DNA of 64,000 nt from Komagataella phaffii GS115 (GCF_000027005.1 NC_012963.1:2294001-2358000); one strand, 5' to 3'; positions 55,258-64,000 are shown, numbered from the stretch's first letter. The notes: a model not told the origin generated them from the letters alone. A program made the numbers and translations.

Positions 55258-57723
55258 ATGAGTAGTAAGACAGAGCATAAGCGCCGTAAACTTTACAAGT
55301 CACGGATCATACGAACTGAGTTGCAGGATCCTTCTTTTAAAGATGAACGACTGAATGTTGAGGAGTTCCTGAAAAGTAGGGAATTCGAAGTGAATCAGCT
55401 TCAAATGGCACAATTAAAGTCAAAAAAGAACTCTTCCACAAGATGCTTCCAAAGTCTACCTAGAAGTATGCGTCGTCGAACTGCCTCCCATAATATTAAA
55501 CGGGTTCCCAGAAGACTGCGTCCCAGAATGATTAGAGAGATGACATCAAATAATGGGTCAATTCTCTCCAAAAAACCCAAACACAGTCGGGGAAGGGAAC
55601 TCTATAAGCTAAAAAGGCTTCATCGTCTACTCAAACTGGCTACTGTAGCAAAGAGTAAGGGAAAACCACTGGATCTGCCTACTGGAATTGACTTGAAGGA
55701 AAAATTAAGGATAGTGAGATCCCATATCGCTGAGCTCCAAAATGCCAAAGATGCTGAGGTGCAAACTTATGACAACATGCATTTAAAGTTTATCAAACTT
55801 CACCAGCAATCCTTAAACAACAAACTAGGATCAATGGATAACACGGCAGTTAACGAACTTGCCGTGTTCAAACCACATGCTCTGAAATACTCAAATAGAC
55901 AAAAGAAATTCAAATGGCTACCAACTCATGTATGGCATGCTAAACGAGCCCATATGGTCAAGAGGTGGGGATTTAACATTGCTCTTCAACCAAGCCAGAA
56001 ATGCTATAGAGCTACACATAGAAACTACCTGCATTCACACTGCATTGCTTGGGATACTTCCTACATCGGCACCATCATTTTGCATCACTCCACGTCCCTA
56101 ACACCTTTGATTCACTTAGTAGGTCAATTGACAAAAAATGAAGCTGTTAAACCCAAGTTTCTCAAAAATCATAAAATCTGGGAAGGAATCATATATCATG
56201 AAAATAACAGCATTGGCCAGTCACAGATTATCTGGCAGGATTTGCCTAATGTCAAACAATGTATACTGAGAGTCCATCCTTCCCTTTACGAGTCATTTTT
56301 CAAACTGCTTCTCAAGCTATCCCCAAAAGATGTCACAGTTTTTGATTGTAGATACAGTTTGGCCTCATTTCAAGTTACTGGTCCTGCCGCTTTGACAGCA
56401 TTGGGCGCAGTTATGAAAACGGCTGATAATAATGAAAATTGGAAACAACTTTGTTCTTTTAGGGATAACTCAATGGTCCCCACAGGTTCATCCATTTCGT
56501 TCTATATCAATGACCCCAGATATCTCAATAAACCACACAAATACCATCATAATATTAGAGAGGATGAGTTGGACCTAATCATTGCTATCAAAGAAGGAAA
56601 AGTATTTGACTCTGGGAGCTTTGAAGATTTATTTACCTATCAAGGAAGAATCAAGTCTTACAAGAATCAACCCTCGCTCAAGGACCTGGATCTCAGGCGC
56701 AACATCATTGTGAACAACGATAATGTGGACAACTTAGGGAAGACCCTTCCAAGAAACCCCGACGATCCACTGGTACCTATTCATTTGAGCAAGTTAGAGA
56801 ATGGATACTACCAAGTGATTGTCCCCTGGTATTGGAATTTGCCTGTTTGGTATAAACTCATGAGGTTCCCAGAAGTCAGATACGGAGGCCTTCGTCAGAT
56901 GCACCAGTTGAACCTAGAGACTAACCGACCCACCTACCCCTTTGATTATCCTTTCTGGTACCACGGATTTTTGTCGTCTTTTATTCAAGGACAAGAGTTT
57001 CAGAAGAAATGGGAACTTCGACCAAAGGGGAAGCGGTTGAACTATAGTAAGCTGAAAATTCATAATTTACCTGGAGAGTTACTTGGGGAACTAGGCGATC
57101 CATTTGTGAGTGACTGGAGGTACTTACAAGTTCTTCAATATGCATTAAAAGTGCATAAGGAATGTGTTCACCTGGATCCTTCATCGTTTGATGTTTCGAA
57201 TTGGACCACTCTTGGCCATAGGTGTCTCAAACAGCTACAGGATGTATATGAATGCGTTAGAGACGTCCAAAGGCAAGATTCGGAGTTTGAGAATGCAGAT
57301 GAAGAGAAGATACTTCCAATTCCCGTTAAGTATAAAGGAGAATATCAGTTTGACCCCACAAAGATCGATAAAGTCAGCGTTGTTATCCGTGATGAAATCC
57401 CTAAACTACCAGTAACGCTGATTTCAGTGGAAATTGAAGGTACTGGTCACATTGCGACCAATGCCAGACTATATCAGGTACCCAGCCATGACTGGCAGAG
57501 TTGGTTGGAGAATAACGACCAAAAACCCGTACGAGCTAAGTATTTGGTCGGCTTCATCACTACGGGAACCATAAACTTGGCAACCGGTAAACACACCGGG
57601 ATTGGCTGCATGAGTCACGAAGTGAACCAATTACTCAATAAGGAGAAACACCACCATCTCTTGCTAAGAAACGTTGGGGAAGTTACCTTCAGACTGGTCA
57701 AATTTCAGGACATCCCTCTATAA
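55258..57723 (+). CDS. POP1: Pop1, large protein subunit of RNase P and RNase MRP
   Basis: 821 residues. The N-terminal POP1 region has FLKSREFEVNQLQ, FQSLPRSMRRRTASHNIKRVPRRLRPR and WLPTHVWHAKRAHMVKRWGFNIALQPSQKCYRATHR, all invariant in the family. The central POPLD domain includes GYYQVIVPWYWNLPVWYKLMRFPEVRYGGLRQ and PFDYPFWY. The C-terminal part ends with IGFITTG-like YLVGFITTGTINLATGKHTGIGCMSHEV. Pop1 binds the RNA of both enzymes, which mature tRNA 5' ends and cut pre-rRNA at A3. Length is close to Saccharomyces (875). Convergent with the permease gene. Confidence 0.95.
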   Translation: MSSKTEHKRRKLYKSRIIRTELQDPSFKDERLNVEEFLKSREFEVNQLQMAQLKSKKNSSTRCFQSLPRSMRRRTASHNIKRVPRRLRPRMIREMTSNNGSILSKKPKHSRGRELYKLKRLHRLLKLATVAKSKGKPLDLPTGIDLKEKLRIVRSHIAELQNAKDAEVQTYDNMHLKFIKLHQQSLNNKLGSMDNTAVNELAVFKPHALKYSNRQKKFKWLPTHVWHAKRAHMVKRWGFNIALQPSQKCYRATHRNYLHSHCIAWDTSYIGTIILHHSTSLTPLIHLVGQLTKNEAVKPKFLKNHKIWEGIIYHENNSIGQSQIIWQDLPNVKQCILRVHPSLYESFFKLLLKLSPKDVTVFDCRYSLASFQVTGPAALTALGAVMKTADNNENWKQLCSFRDNSMVPTGSSISFYINDPRYLNKPHKYHHNIREDELDLIIAIKEGKVFDSGSFEDLFTYQGRIKSYKNQPSLKDLDLRRNIIVNNDNVDNLGKTLPRNPDDPLVPIHLSKLENGYYQVIVPWYWNLPVWYKLMRFPEVRYGGLRQMHQLNLETNRPTYPFDYPFWYHGFLSSFIQGQEFQKKWELRPKGKRLNYSKLKIHNLPGELLGELGDPFVSDWRYLQVLQYALKVHKECVHLDPSSFDVSNWTTLGHRCLKQLQDVYECVRDVQRQDSEFENADEEKILPIPVKYKGEYQFDPTKIDKVSVVIRDEIPKLPVTLISVEIEGTGHIATNARLYQVPSHDWQSWLENNDQKPVRAKYLVGFITTGTINLATGKHTGIGCMSHEVNQLLNKEKHHHLLLRNVGEVTFRLVKFQDIPL

Positions 57724-58152
57724 ATATCTTTATAGCTAACTGCATTAATCATCACACGACCGACTGTACTATAAAACCTGGAATGTCCGCAATTTTTCAG
57801 ACTTCATACTTACCTCGAGACGTCATCGGAGATCAAGAAGTCCTGATGGCCAGTTCCAGTGATTTACATTGCACAGCGTTGTCACTTGGGGATGCCAGCT
57901 TTCCTTCGGGAAAGTGTGGGTCTCATAATTTTTGATTTATTTCTTTACTTCCAATTCACGTGTCTATTGCGGGATTGGTTGGATAGTAACAGTAGTTTGG
58001 GGCATTACGTTAGTCTGTGTTAACCCACTTTTCGACCTCTTATTGCGAGTTTGTCAGTTGATGGCTTTCATTAAGAGTTGCGCATGTATAAGTATTATCA
58101 AAACAGGATTATTAAGTGTAAATGGCTATAGCTATAAGGGTACATATTATCT
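57724..58152. other. POP1 / permease 3' gap
   Basis: 429 bp between two convergent stop codons. It contains a CACGTG near 57958 and mixed sequence with no convincing snoRNA stem, tRNA box or coding frame. I see nothing more. Confidence 0.4.
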
Positions 58153-59883
58153 TTATGCTTCGGCTTTGAATGTGTTAAGCTTGACGTCGCCTCTATCGGC
58201 GGACTTGTTGTCTTCAGATGAACTGGACACAGCAACATCGTCGGTGACAATCTGTTGCTCGTAAACGTCCATGTCAGCAGTCATGTTGTCGTCCAGCTCT
58301 TGTGGTAGGAATAAGTTAAGAATGACACCCAGGAATCCGGTCACAGCAAAACCAGTTTCCATGACCAAGACAATGGCATCAAAGAATCCTTGCAGACCAC
58401 CGTTGTCACCGTCATATGTAAAGACATAGGAGAACCAGTCTGGAATCAATACAGCAGCAATACCGAACATCAAAGATGCAGTTAACACAAATCTGTCACG
58501 TCTGGTGAAGGGAGTAGTAGCGATAATCTTGATACCAGATACGGCCACACTTGTGAACAGGAATGTAGTCATACCACCTAAGACTGGTCTTGGAATGGCG
58601 ACCAATGCTGCAGCAAACTTGGCAAAGATACCCATAATAATTAAGAAAAAACAACACCAGTAACCAACAGTTCTTGAGGCACATTTGGTGATAGAAATAA
58701 CACCGTTGTTCTGAGAAAATGTAGAGACAGGAGTCATAGTCATCAAGGCAGCTAGACAACCGTTGAGACCATCAGCAAGGACACCACCTTGAATTCTAGA
58801 CTCGTACTCCTTACCTTCGACGTTGGTTCTGGAGACCTCACAAGTTGCAGTAATATCACCAATAGCCTCCATCATTAAAACCACGAAAACAGCTAACATT
58901 GGTAGCACTGCAGGGCCATAAACAGTGAGTTTGAAAGTTTTCACCCATGGGAAAGTGACAGCGGGGGCAGCGTCAATACCAGCGTGACTGAAGTAACCAG
59001 TGGCAGCAGCAACGATACAACCCATCAACAGACCCATAATAACGGCACATGACTTCATAATAGGAGAACCCCATTTTTCACAAATGACAATAGTGACGTA
59101 GACAAGGAAACCAAGACCAATAAACTGAGCAGAACCCCATGGAGCCGAATGACTACCAACAACACAGACGTTTCCTTCACCACAACCACCAACCAAGTTC
59201 ATCATACCAGACTCAACTAAGTGGGTACCAATAAGCAAAACGACAGGACCTGTGACCAAAGGTGGGAAAACCCGTTGCAGAACTTTTGGAGGCATGAATG
59301 AAAGGGTGATTTCCAGCAGAGAGCAACAAGCAGCAGTTCCCAACAGAGATCCGTATCCATCGGGACAAGGTAGTAATGTGCCGTCCTCAGCAGTGGGACA
59401 TTGACCGTTCACATACATCATTGGGATAGCCTTGGTGACGATCGTAATAGTTGCAAAGGAGGTACCCACCATGGAAATCAGACCCGTACCGAGGTAGTAA
59501 GGAGTCTTGTAGAAGTGGAAACGGGTAATTTGGATCATGGAAAGAAGACCCGAGATGATCAAAGAGGCAGAAACCAAGTACTGGGTGGTGTCAACGTCAA
59601 AATTGGCGACACCAGATATAATGATGGGAGGAGTCATGATACCAGCTAACATGGCCAGAGCGTGTTGTAAACCCAAGATTGCTCCTAACAGAACAGGCAT
59701 ACTGTCATTTAAACCAAAGAAAGGTTGGGTAGAGATCATCTGGCCCGATTTTCTTTGCTTCCAGTCTGAATAGATTGGGATCTTAGGGATGAATAATTGG
59801 GAATAGTTGTAGTCCCCAATCAAACCCTCTTTGGTTGTGAACTTGGTCTTCACCCTTCTCAAATTTGATGATACTTTTTCCAT
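58153..59883 (-). CDS. NCS2-family uric acid / xanthine permease
   Basis: 576 residues from the ATG at 59883 (MEKVSSNLRRVK); the frame is open upstream only to a TTG. About 14 hydrophobic segments. The first, PVLLGAILGLQHALAMLAG, carries the QH motif of the family. The signature is TPVSTFSQNNGVISITKCASR with QNNG at 391-394, as in Aspergillus UapA/UapC urate-xanthine carriers. FVVLMMEAIGDITATCEVS (the EAIGD acid) precedes it. The cytosolic C-terminus is acidic. It should be a proton symporter for urate and xanthine at the plasma membrane. Specificity among urate, xanthine and others is by family only. The promoter has a TATA and a CGG-N6-CCG site. Confidence 0.93.
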   Translation of the reverse strand: MEKVSSNLRRVKTKFTTKEGLIGDYNYSQLFIPKIPIYSDWKQRKSGQMISTQPFFGLNDSMPVLLGAILGLQHALAMLAGIMTPPIIISGVANFDVDTTQYLVSASLIISGLLSMIQITRFHFYKTPYYLGTGLISMVGTSFATITIVTKAIPMMYVNGQCPTAEDGTLLPCPDGYGSLLGTAACCSLLEITLSFMPPKVLQRVFPPLVTGPVVLLIGTHLVESGMMNLVGGCGEGNVCVVGSHSAPWGSAQFIGLGFLVYVTIVICEKWGSPIMKSCAVIMGLLMGCIVAAATGYFSHAGIDAAPAVTFPWVKTFKLTVYGPAVLPMLAVFVVLMMEAIGDITATCEVSRTNVEGKEYESRIQGGVLADGLNGCLAALMTMTPVSTFSQNNGVISITKCASRTVGYWCCFFLIIMGIFAKFAAALVAIPRPVLGGMTTFLFTSVAVSGIKIIATTPFTRRDRFVLTASLMFGIAAVLIPDWFSYVFTYDGDNGGLQGFFDAIVLVMETGFAVTGFLGVILNLFLPQELDDNMTADMDVYEQQIVTDDVAVSSSSEDNKSADRGDVKLNTFKAEA

Positions 59884-59941
59884 TTTTAGTGTGGAAAACT
59901 CGAAGTTGTCGATTATGATCGATACTGGTGCTGTTGATGAA

Positions 59942-59951
59942 GTATTTATAG
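59942..59951 (-). promoter_or_regulatory. TATA box of the urate permease gene
   Basis: CTATAAATAC on the minus strand (within GTATTTATAG on the plus strand), about 60 bp upstream of the permease ATG. Confidence 0.5.
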
Positions 59952-60044
59952 ACAGTAGGCCTCTGCAAAAGGGTTTAAGCTGGTTTGGCAACAGATTGGA
60001 ACGGTTTGCAATTTATTCAACCTGCAAGATAAAGCATACGGTTG

Positions 60045-60090
60045 AGAGGGTGCTACACTGAGGACGGTATTTTACTAGCAGAGGGTGCTA
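60045..60090 (+). repeat. Direct repeat AGAGGGTGCTA x2 in the permease promoter
   Basis: AGAGGGTGCTA occurs at 60045-60055 and again at 60080-60090, 35 bp apart centre to centre. It may be a pair of factor sites. No known factor is recognised. Confidence 0.4.
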
Positions 60091-60312
60091 GTAACGCGAT
60101 GGGCTTTGCCTGTAGGGTTTGAAGAAGCGTGGGAAAAAGCGCCGACAGATGGGGAAACAACCGCATATGGGGGATCAAAAGAAACATGCTATCTATTGCA
60201 TCAGATTCTGACTTGGAACTCTTGCTGTCAGTCCTAGCGCCTATCCCCTCTTGATCTATCGTTCCTTTTTGAAGGGGGGGAAGAAAAGAAAAAAGCACCA
60301 TAATTTTGCTGC

Positions 60313-60324
60313 CGGATCAGACCG
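60313..60324. promoter_or_regulatory. CGG-N6-CCG palindrome (UaY/Ppr1 type) upstream of the permease
   Basis: CGG-ATCAGA-CCG followed by A. The spacing of six is that of the Aspergillus UaY site (TCGG-N6-CCGA), which controls purine uptake and breakdown genes, and of Ppr1. It lies 430 bp before the permease and 177 bp before JJJ1; the permease is the sensible target. The 617-bp gap also holds GATAA cores near 60029 and 60423 (the latter on the minus strand) and an 11-bp direct repeat. Confidence 0.55.
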
Positions 60325-60500
60325 AGCTCCTCCAATCACAAAATTTTCATGCGATGTGGGTAAACGTACGTCAGACTACCTCTGACATCGTCTGATCGGT
60401 TGGTGTAGAGGTGTACCAGAGTTATCAGAATCTTTTTTTTTTTTCTGTGAATCCAGAGTAGGTTGAACGGTGGAGTAGGGGATTGTCGTATGCAATTAAT

Positions 60501-61976
60501 ATGAAGACATGCTACTATGAACTCCTTCAGGTGAGTCAGGATTGCACTGAGTCGGATCTGAAGCGTTCATATCGTAAGATGGCGCTGAAACATCATCCCG
60601 ATAAGAATCCTGATAACGTTAACGAGGCAACACAGAAATTTAATGAGATCAAGTCAGCCTACGAGGTGTTGAGTGATCCGCACGAAAGATCGTGGTACGA
60701 TTCGCATAGGACTCAGATTTTGTCAGAGATGGACAATGCCGATGTTGGGTTTCCTCAGGCTGCCGAATTTGAGTATGCTGGTACTACTTCTCAAGACATT
60801 ATGAAATATTTTAACCCTGCATTATACTCGGATTTTTCCAAGGCATACGGAATGATCAACGGATTGTACTCTAAGCTTGCAGCTGAAGAGAAGTTGGACA
60901 GTGCTCCGCAGTTTGGCGGAAGTTCTGCGTCTTATGAACATGTCGTCAGGCTGTTCTACCAACATTGGGCAAACTTCCAAACCAGTAAATCATTTTCATG
61001 GGTGGACGAGTACAAGTACTCCTCGACATACGATAGAAAAACTAGAAGAGCGATAGAAAAAGAGAACAAAAAGTACAGAGACCAGGCTAGAAAGGAGTAT
61101 AATGAAAGTATTCGCAATCTCACAAGATTCATAAAACGAAGGGATCCTCGTGTCAAACCAGGAATCGCCAAATATGAAGCTGAGCAAAAGAAGAAGCGAA
61201 ACGATACGTTGAGGAAGCAGTATGTCCAGAATAGGAACAACGAGAACTCTGAGTATATTGAGCAGGATTGGGAGAAGCTGAATAATGAAGAACTGGCAGA
61301 GATTGAACGGTTGCTGGAAAAGATCCATAACGATCCCACTGAAGAGGAAGACGAAAATGAGTTCAACGAGTTTGAATGTGTTATCTGTAACAAGATATTT
61401 AGGACAGAAAATCAATTCTTAACCCATGAGTCTTCAAAGAAGCATAAGAAGGCATTGAAAGACCTTAAGTCGCAAATGAGGGAAGAAGGCATAGAACTGG
61501 GCATCGACGAAGAGTCTTATGTTGCCGTTGAACTATCACCAGAGGAGTTTGTGACTGCTGAGGAGTCTTTGGATTCACTTAGTGAACTGGACTTTATCGA
61601 TGACATGGACGATATGGAACTTGAGGAGCTGGAGAGAAAACTGGATGAAGCAACTCTAAAGGAGAATAGAGAAAAAGAGTCCCAAGAAAACTCTGAAAGA
61701 CAATCCCAAGAGAAGTCTCAAGAAGAGAAAGTTCTTAGTAGTGATTCTGACCCCCAATCTGATTACGAAGCTCCGCAAGAACTCAAACCAGAACAGGATA
61801 ACCAGGCCAACCTCCATGAGGACGTCACTCTACTAACGAATGATAAAGCCAACCCTCTATGGGCTGGATTAGACGAAGATGACAGTGATCTGGATTGGTC
61901 AGGTAAATCACAGAAAAAAAAGAAAAAATGGCAAGAAAAAGTCAACCAGCAATACTGCAACAGCTGCTACCAATAA
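60501..61976 (+). CDS. JJJ1: Jjj1, J-protein of 60S maturation; frame breaks before last zinc finger
   Basis: From the ATG at 60501 (MKTCYYELLQVSQ, as in Jjj1). The J domain spans 1-70 with HPD in KHHPDKNPDNVNEA. FYQHWANFQTSKSFSWVDEYKYSSTYDRKTRRA is the Jjj1-specific region. A C2H2 finger CVICNKIFRTENQFLTHESSKKH lies near 292, then an acidic region. The frame stops at 61976 after a Lys run. The next frame (to 62160) carries the second Jjj1 finger CATCSMAFPSRNKLFQHIRDTNH and a Lys-rich tail. The break is at an A8-G-A6 tract (61914-61928). One base fewer there would give about 552 residues, near the family's 590. Jjj1 stimulates Ssa to release Arx1 with Rei1. Confidence 0.9.
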   Translation: MKTCYYELLQVSQDCTESDLKRSYRKMALKHHPDKNPDNVNEATQKFNEIKSAYEVLSDPHERSWYDSHRTQILSEMDNADVGFPQAAEFEYAGTTSQDIMKYFNPALYSDFSKAYGMINGLYSKLAAEEKLDSAPQFGGSSASYEHVVRLFYQHWANFQTSKSFSWVDEYKYSSTYDRKTRRAIEKENKKYRDQARKEYNESIRNLTRFIKRRDPRVKPGIAKYEAEQKKKRNDTLRKQYVQNRNNENSEYIEQDWEKLNNEELAEIERLLEKIHNDPTEEEDENEFNEFECVICNKIFRTENQFLTHESSKKHKKALKDLKSQMREEGIELGIDEESYVAVELSPEEFVTAEESLDSLSELDFIDDMDDMELEELERKLDEATLKENREKESQENSERQSQEKSQEEKVLSSDSDPQSDYEAPQELKPEQDNQANLHEDVTLLTNDKANPLWAGLDEDDSDLDWSGKSQKKKKKWQEKVNQQYCNSCYQ

Positions 61977-62160
61977 TACCTCCCCACCATCCTTAGACCA
62001 AGCAAATCCTCGTCTACCCAATCCATCTACAGAGAATTGTGCGACTTGCTCCATGGCTTTCCCAAGCAGAAACAAACTATTCCAGCACATCAGGGATACT
62101 AATCATGTGGCCTCCCCCAACCAAGCCAAGAAGAAGAATAAATCTAAAAAGAAACGCTAG
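61977..62160 (+). pseudogene. JJJ1: Out-of-frame 3' part of JJJ1 (second C2H2 finger)
   Basis: In the +1 frame relative to JJJ1, open from before 61879 to the TAG at 62160. It encodes the conserved C-terminal CX2CX12HX5H finger and a basic KKKNKSKKKR tail, in the same order and distance as in intact Jjj1. It may be a sequencing error in the A tract, a true truncation, or recoding. The sequence shows no decay in this part. Confidence 0.75.
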
Positions 62161-62185
62161 TGCAGAGTTAGTCAACTAATACTCG

Positions 62186-62531
62186 GATAAAGTTGGGTTG
62201 GATCACGGAATTACGCGAATGAAATTGAGTTCGGATCTGCCCGAAACCAAAAAATGTATGTAGATTAGGTGAATAGACAAATTCGATCTCATGATTATTT
62301 GCAATGCAAACCAGATAACTGCTTGCACAATTTCAACAATACAATTTGATAGCATTGGCAAACAGCGTGGTGCATTCTAGGACAGGGAATACCGAAATGG
62401 GGTTCTGGGTATGCTGCACTCGCTGTCCCTTTCCCCTGATAACCTGATACCCGAGTTTATAGACCTTCATGGACCTCTCCTTTCAGGACGGCACTTAAAG
62501 TTCACTTTTTTTTCTTTATCGTTATCTTATC
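62186..62531. promoter_or_regulatory. Cluster of six GATAA cores
   Basis: GATAA at 62186, 62314 and 62438 on the plus strand, and three adjacent TTATC at 62516, 62522 and 62527 (GATAAGATAACGATAA on the minus strand). About one would be expected by chance in this space. GATA factors (Gln3/Gat1 type) switch on genes for poor nitrogen sources. The rest of the 609-bp gap has a short upstream ATG frame (62564-62641) and A/T-rich sequence before the gene. Confidence 0.6.
62230..62245. promoter_or_regulatory. Perfect TTCGG-N6-CCGAA palindrome upstream of the amidohydrolase
   Basis: TTCGG-ATCTGC-CCGAA, the full Ppr1 consensus and the extended form of the UaY site. It lies 70 bp after JJJ1 and 525 bp before the amidohydrolase ATG. 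It is likely read by a Zn2Cys6 dimer with a six-base spacer. Confidence 0.65.
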
Positions 62532-62769
62532 AAATCAAGTACTAGCATTGATAGGAGGAGCATGACGAACAATCTACCAAGAGCTCCGATATTCAGGTAC
62601 GCAATTGTGCGAGTCAAGTCAAACAAAAAGGTGCAATAAAATGCTGCGTATTGACGCCTTTTGCATGTTTTCTTCCTCTCCTTCACTAGCTCCCATAAGG
62701 ATTTTTTGTCTTATTTTTCTCTCTAAAACCTAATAAATAAGTCTTATACGTTCAGTAATCGTTCAAAAA

Positions 62770-64000
62770 ATGCTCTTCATTCACGCTACTTTGGTCACCG
62801 TCAATGCGAACCGTGATATTATTGAGGACGGGGCCATCCTGGTGGACGGACAGTTCATTCTTGACATGGGTAAATCCGCCGATCTTATCTCTAGGCATAA
62901 CGGTCAAGAGACAATCGATTTGAAGGGTCAGATTGTGATGCCAGGCCTGATATCTTTGCACGTTCATCTTGCTCAATCTCTTCTCCGCACTGCGGGAGAC
63001 GATTTACCTCTTATCGATTGGCTCTGTGACAGAGTGTGGAAAATGCAGGGATGCTTCACCGAAGAAGATGGTTATGTGGCTTCCAAACTGACCATTGCCG
63101 AAATGCTAAAGTCTGGGACCACTACCTTCGTTGAAGCTCTTTTTGCTGAAAGATACGGATTCGAAGGCGCCGTCACGGCTGTCGCCGAATCTGGTATCAG
63201 AGGCTGCGTGGGGAAAGTCGTCATGGACCAACCTAGATACGCAACCCAGGAGGGTATAAGCATGCACGAAGGCCTCATTGAAGACGAAACTTCTCTGGAA
63301 AGAGCGGTCCAAATGTTTGACCGCTTCAATGGCTCTGCTGAAGGCAGGGTGGAGGTCTGGTTCGGTGCCAGAACCCCCGGCGGCGTCACCGAAGATCTTT
63401 ATCGTCGAATGGTGAAGGTGTCCGAGGAAAAGGGTATTGGAATCACAATGCACTGCGCCGAAATCGAAGCAGACAGGGTATTCTTTGCCTCCAAGGGCCA
63501 CACTCCCATGAGTTATTGCAAAGACCTGGGGCTTCTAAAATCTCGTACCGTTTTGGCCCACATGGTCCATTTAGACGACGGCGATATCGAGATTCTAAAA
63601 AATACGGGGGCTTCCGTGGCTCACTGCCCAGCCTCCAACGCCAAATTGGGTTCTGGAATTGCTAGAGTTAAAGAACTAGTAGAATCAGGAATTCCAGTAG
63701 GTCTAGGTTGCGACGGATGTCCCTGTAATAACACTATGGACTTATTACAAGAAATGAAGTTGGCTTCTCTGTTACCAAAAGCGGTTCACAAAAACCCAAC
63801 CATTCTTCCGGCCGAACAAATAGTGGAAATGGCAACGATTGTCGGAGCGAGAGCAATCGGTAAAGAAGACCAGTTAGGTTCATTGGAGATTGGCAAAAAA
63901 GCTGACTTCATCTCCATCAACCTGGCCAACAAGTTATATGCCCAACCCATGAGAGACCCAGTTTCAATGATAGTCTACATTGCTACTGGTAATGATGTTG
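62770..64000 (+). CDS. ATZ/TRZ-type amidohydrolase (deaminase), 3' end cut by window
   Basis: At least 410 residues from the ATG at 62770 ([27 protein letters not shown]); the frame is open to the last base. Metal and catalytic residues of the amidohydrolase fold are in place: H64-V-H66 in [16 protein letters not shown], His228 and Glu231 in MHCAEIEAD, His264/His267 in AHMVHLDD, and Asp315 in [11 protein letters not shown]. The pattern with [17 protein letters not shown] and [16 protein letters not shown] belongs to the group that includes chlorohydrolases, SAH/MTA deaminases and 8-oxoguanine deaminases. It is not the usual yeast guanine deaminase. Substrate is unknown; promoter signals suggest a nitrogen or purine role. 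Codons look richer in GCC/GTC than the neighbours. Confidence 0.88.
   Translation, partial: MLFIHATLVTVNANRDIIEDGAILVDGQFILDMGKSADLISRHNGQETIDLKGQIVMPGLISLHVHLAQSLLRTAGDDLPLIDWLCDRVWKMQGCFTEEDGYVASKLTIAEMLKSGTTTFVEALFAERYGFEGAVTAVAESGIRGCVGKVVMDQPRYATQEGISMHEGLIEDETSLERAVQMFDRFNGSAEGRVEVWFGARTPGGVTEDLYRRMVKVSEEKGIGITMHCAEIEADRVFFASKGHTPMSYCKDLGLLKSRTVLAHMVHLDDGDIEILKNTGASVAHCPASNAKLGSGIARVKELVESGIPVGLGCDGCPCNNTMDLLQEMKLASLLPKAVHKNPTILPAEQIVEMATIVGARAIGKEDQLGSLEIGKKADFISINLANKLYAQPMRDPVSMIVYIATGNDV

Overview
The window is nuclear DNA of a budding yeast (Saccharomycotina). It is compact, with protein genes every 1.5-2 kb on both strands, few and short introns near the 5' ends, TACTAAC/CTAAC branch points close to the 3' splice site, and almost every product has a clear one-to-one Saccharomyces relative. 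CTG encodes leucine at invariant positions (the KYGLN motif of Rps29 and the C-terminal Leu of Rps15), so it is not a CUG-Ser yeast. My best guess is a methylotrophic-clade yeast of the Komagataella (Pichia pastoris) type. That is inferred from overall character, not from a database match.

Layout. 1-4 kb: AIM9 (cut by the window edge), an unrecognised Ser/Thr-rich protein, CYS3. 4.5-7.4 kb: divergent RPP2 and RPS15 (both with introns), then DEP1. 7.7-16 kb: NOP12, bleomycin hydrolase LAP3, an RRT8-like membrane protein whose stop codon overlaps that of GSH2, and STT3. 16-24 kb: KIP3, a GAL83/SIP2-type SNF1 beta subunit, MDM34, VAM7, SKI8. 24.1-24.7 kb: no protein gene, but two box C/D snoRNAs on the minus strand, a snR190 candidate followed by U14, under a Reb1 site and TATA box. 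24.8-36 kb: LAS1, VPS35, RPS29, TSR1, REI1/REH1, VAC14. 36-48.6 kb: CCW14, STE23 (with a hidden first exon), TAG1, RAD50. 48.8-55 kb: cysteinyl-tRNA synthetase, SNG1, a small protein with two zinc-cluster-like regions. 55-64 kb: POP1, an NCS2 urate/xanthine permease, JJJ1 (apparent frameshift before its last zinc finger), and an ATZ/TRZ-type amidohydrolase running off the end.

Functional themes. Many genes serve ribosome or RNA biogenesis: RPP2, RPS15, RPS29, NOP12, LAS1, TSR1, REI1/REH1, POP1, JJJ1 and the two snoRNAs. Rei1 and Jjj1 act in the same late 60S step. Others cover endolysosomal traffic (VAM7, VPS35, VAC14, TAG1), sulfur/glutathione metabolism (CYS3, GSH2), and the cell surface (CCW14, STT3).

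The most interesting signals are: (1) two genes, RPP2 and RAD50, whose ATG appears to exist only after splicing (A|TG and AT|G); (2) a spliced first exon giving STE23 a presequence-like N-terminus; (3) the snR190-U14 pair; (4) matching UaY/Ppr1-type CGG-N6-CCG palindromes upstream of the purine permease and of the amidohydrolase, the latter together with a dense GATAA cluster, suggesting an undescribed nitrogen/purine-regulated gene set; (5) the JJJ1 reading-frame break.
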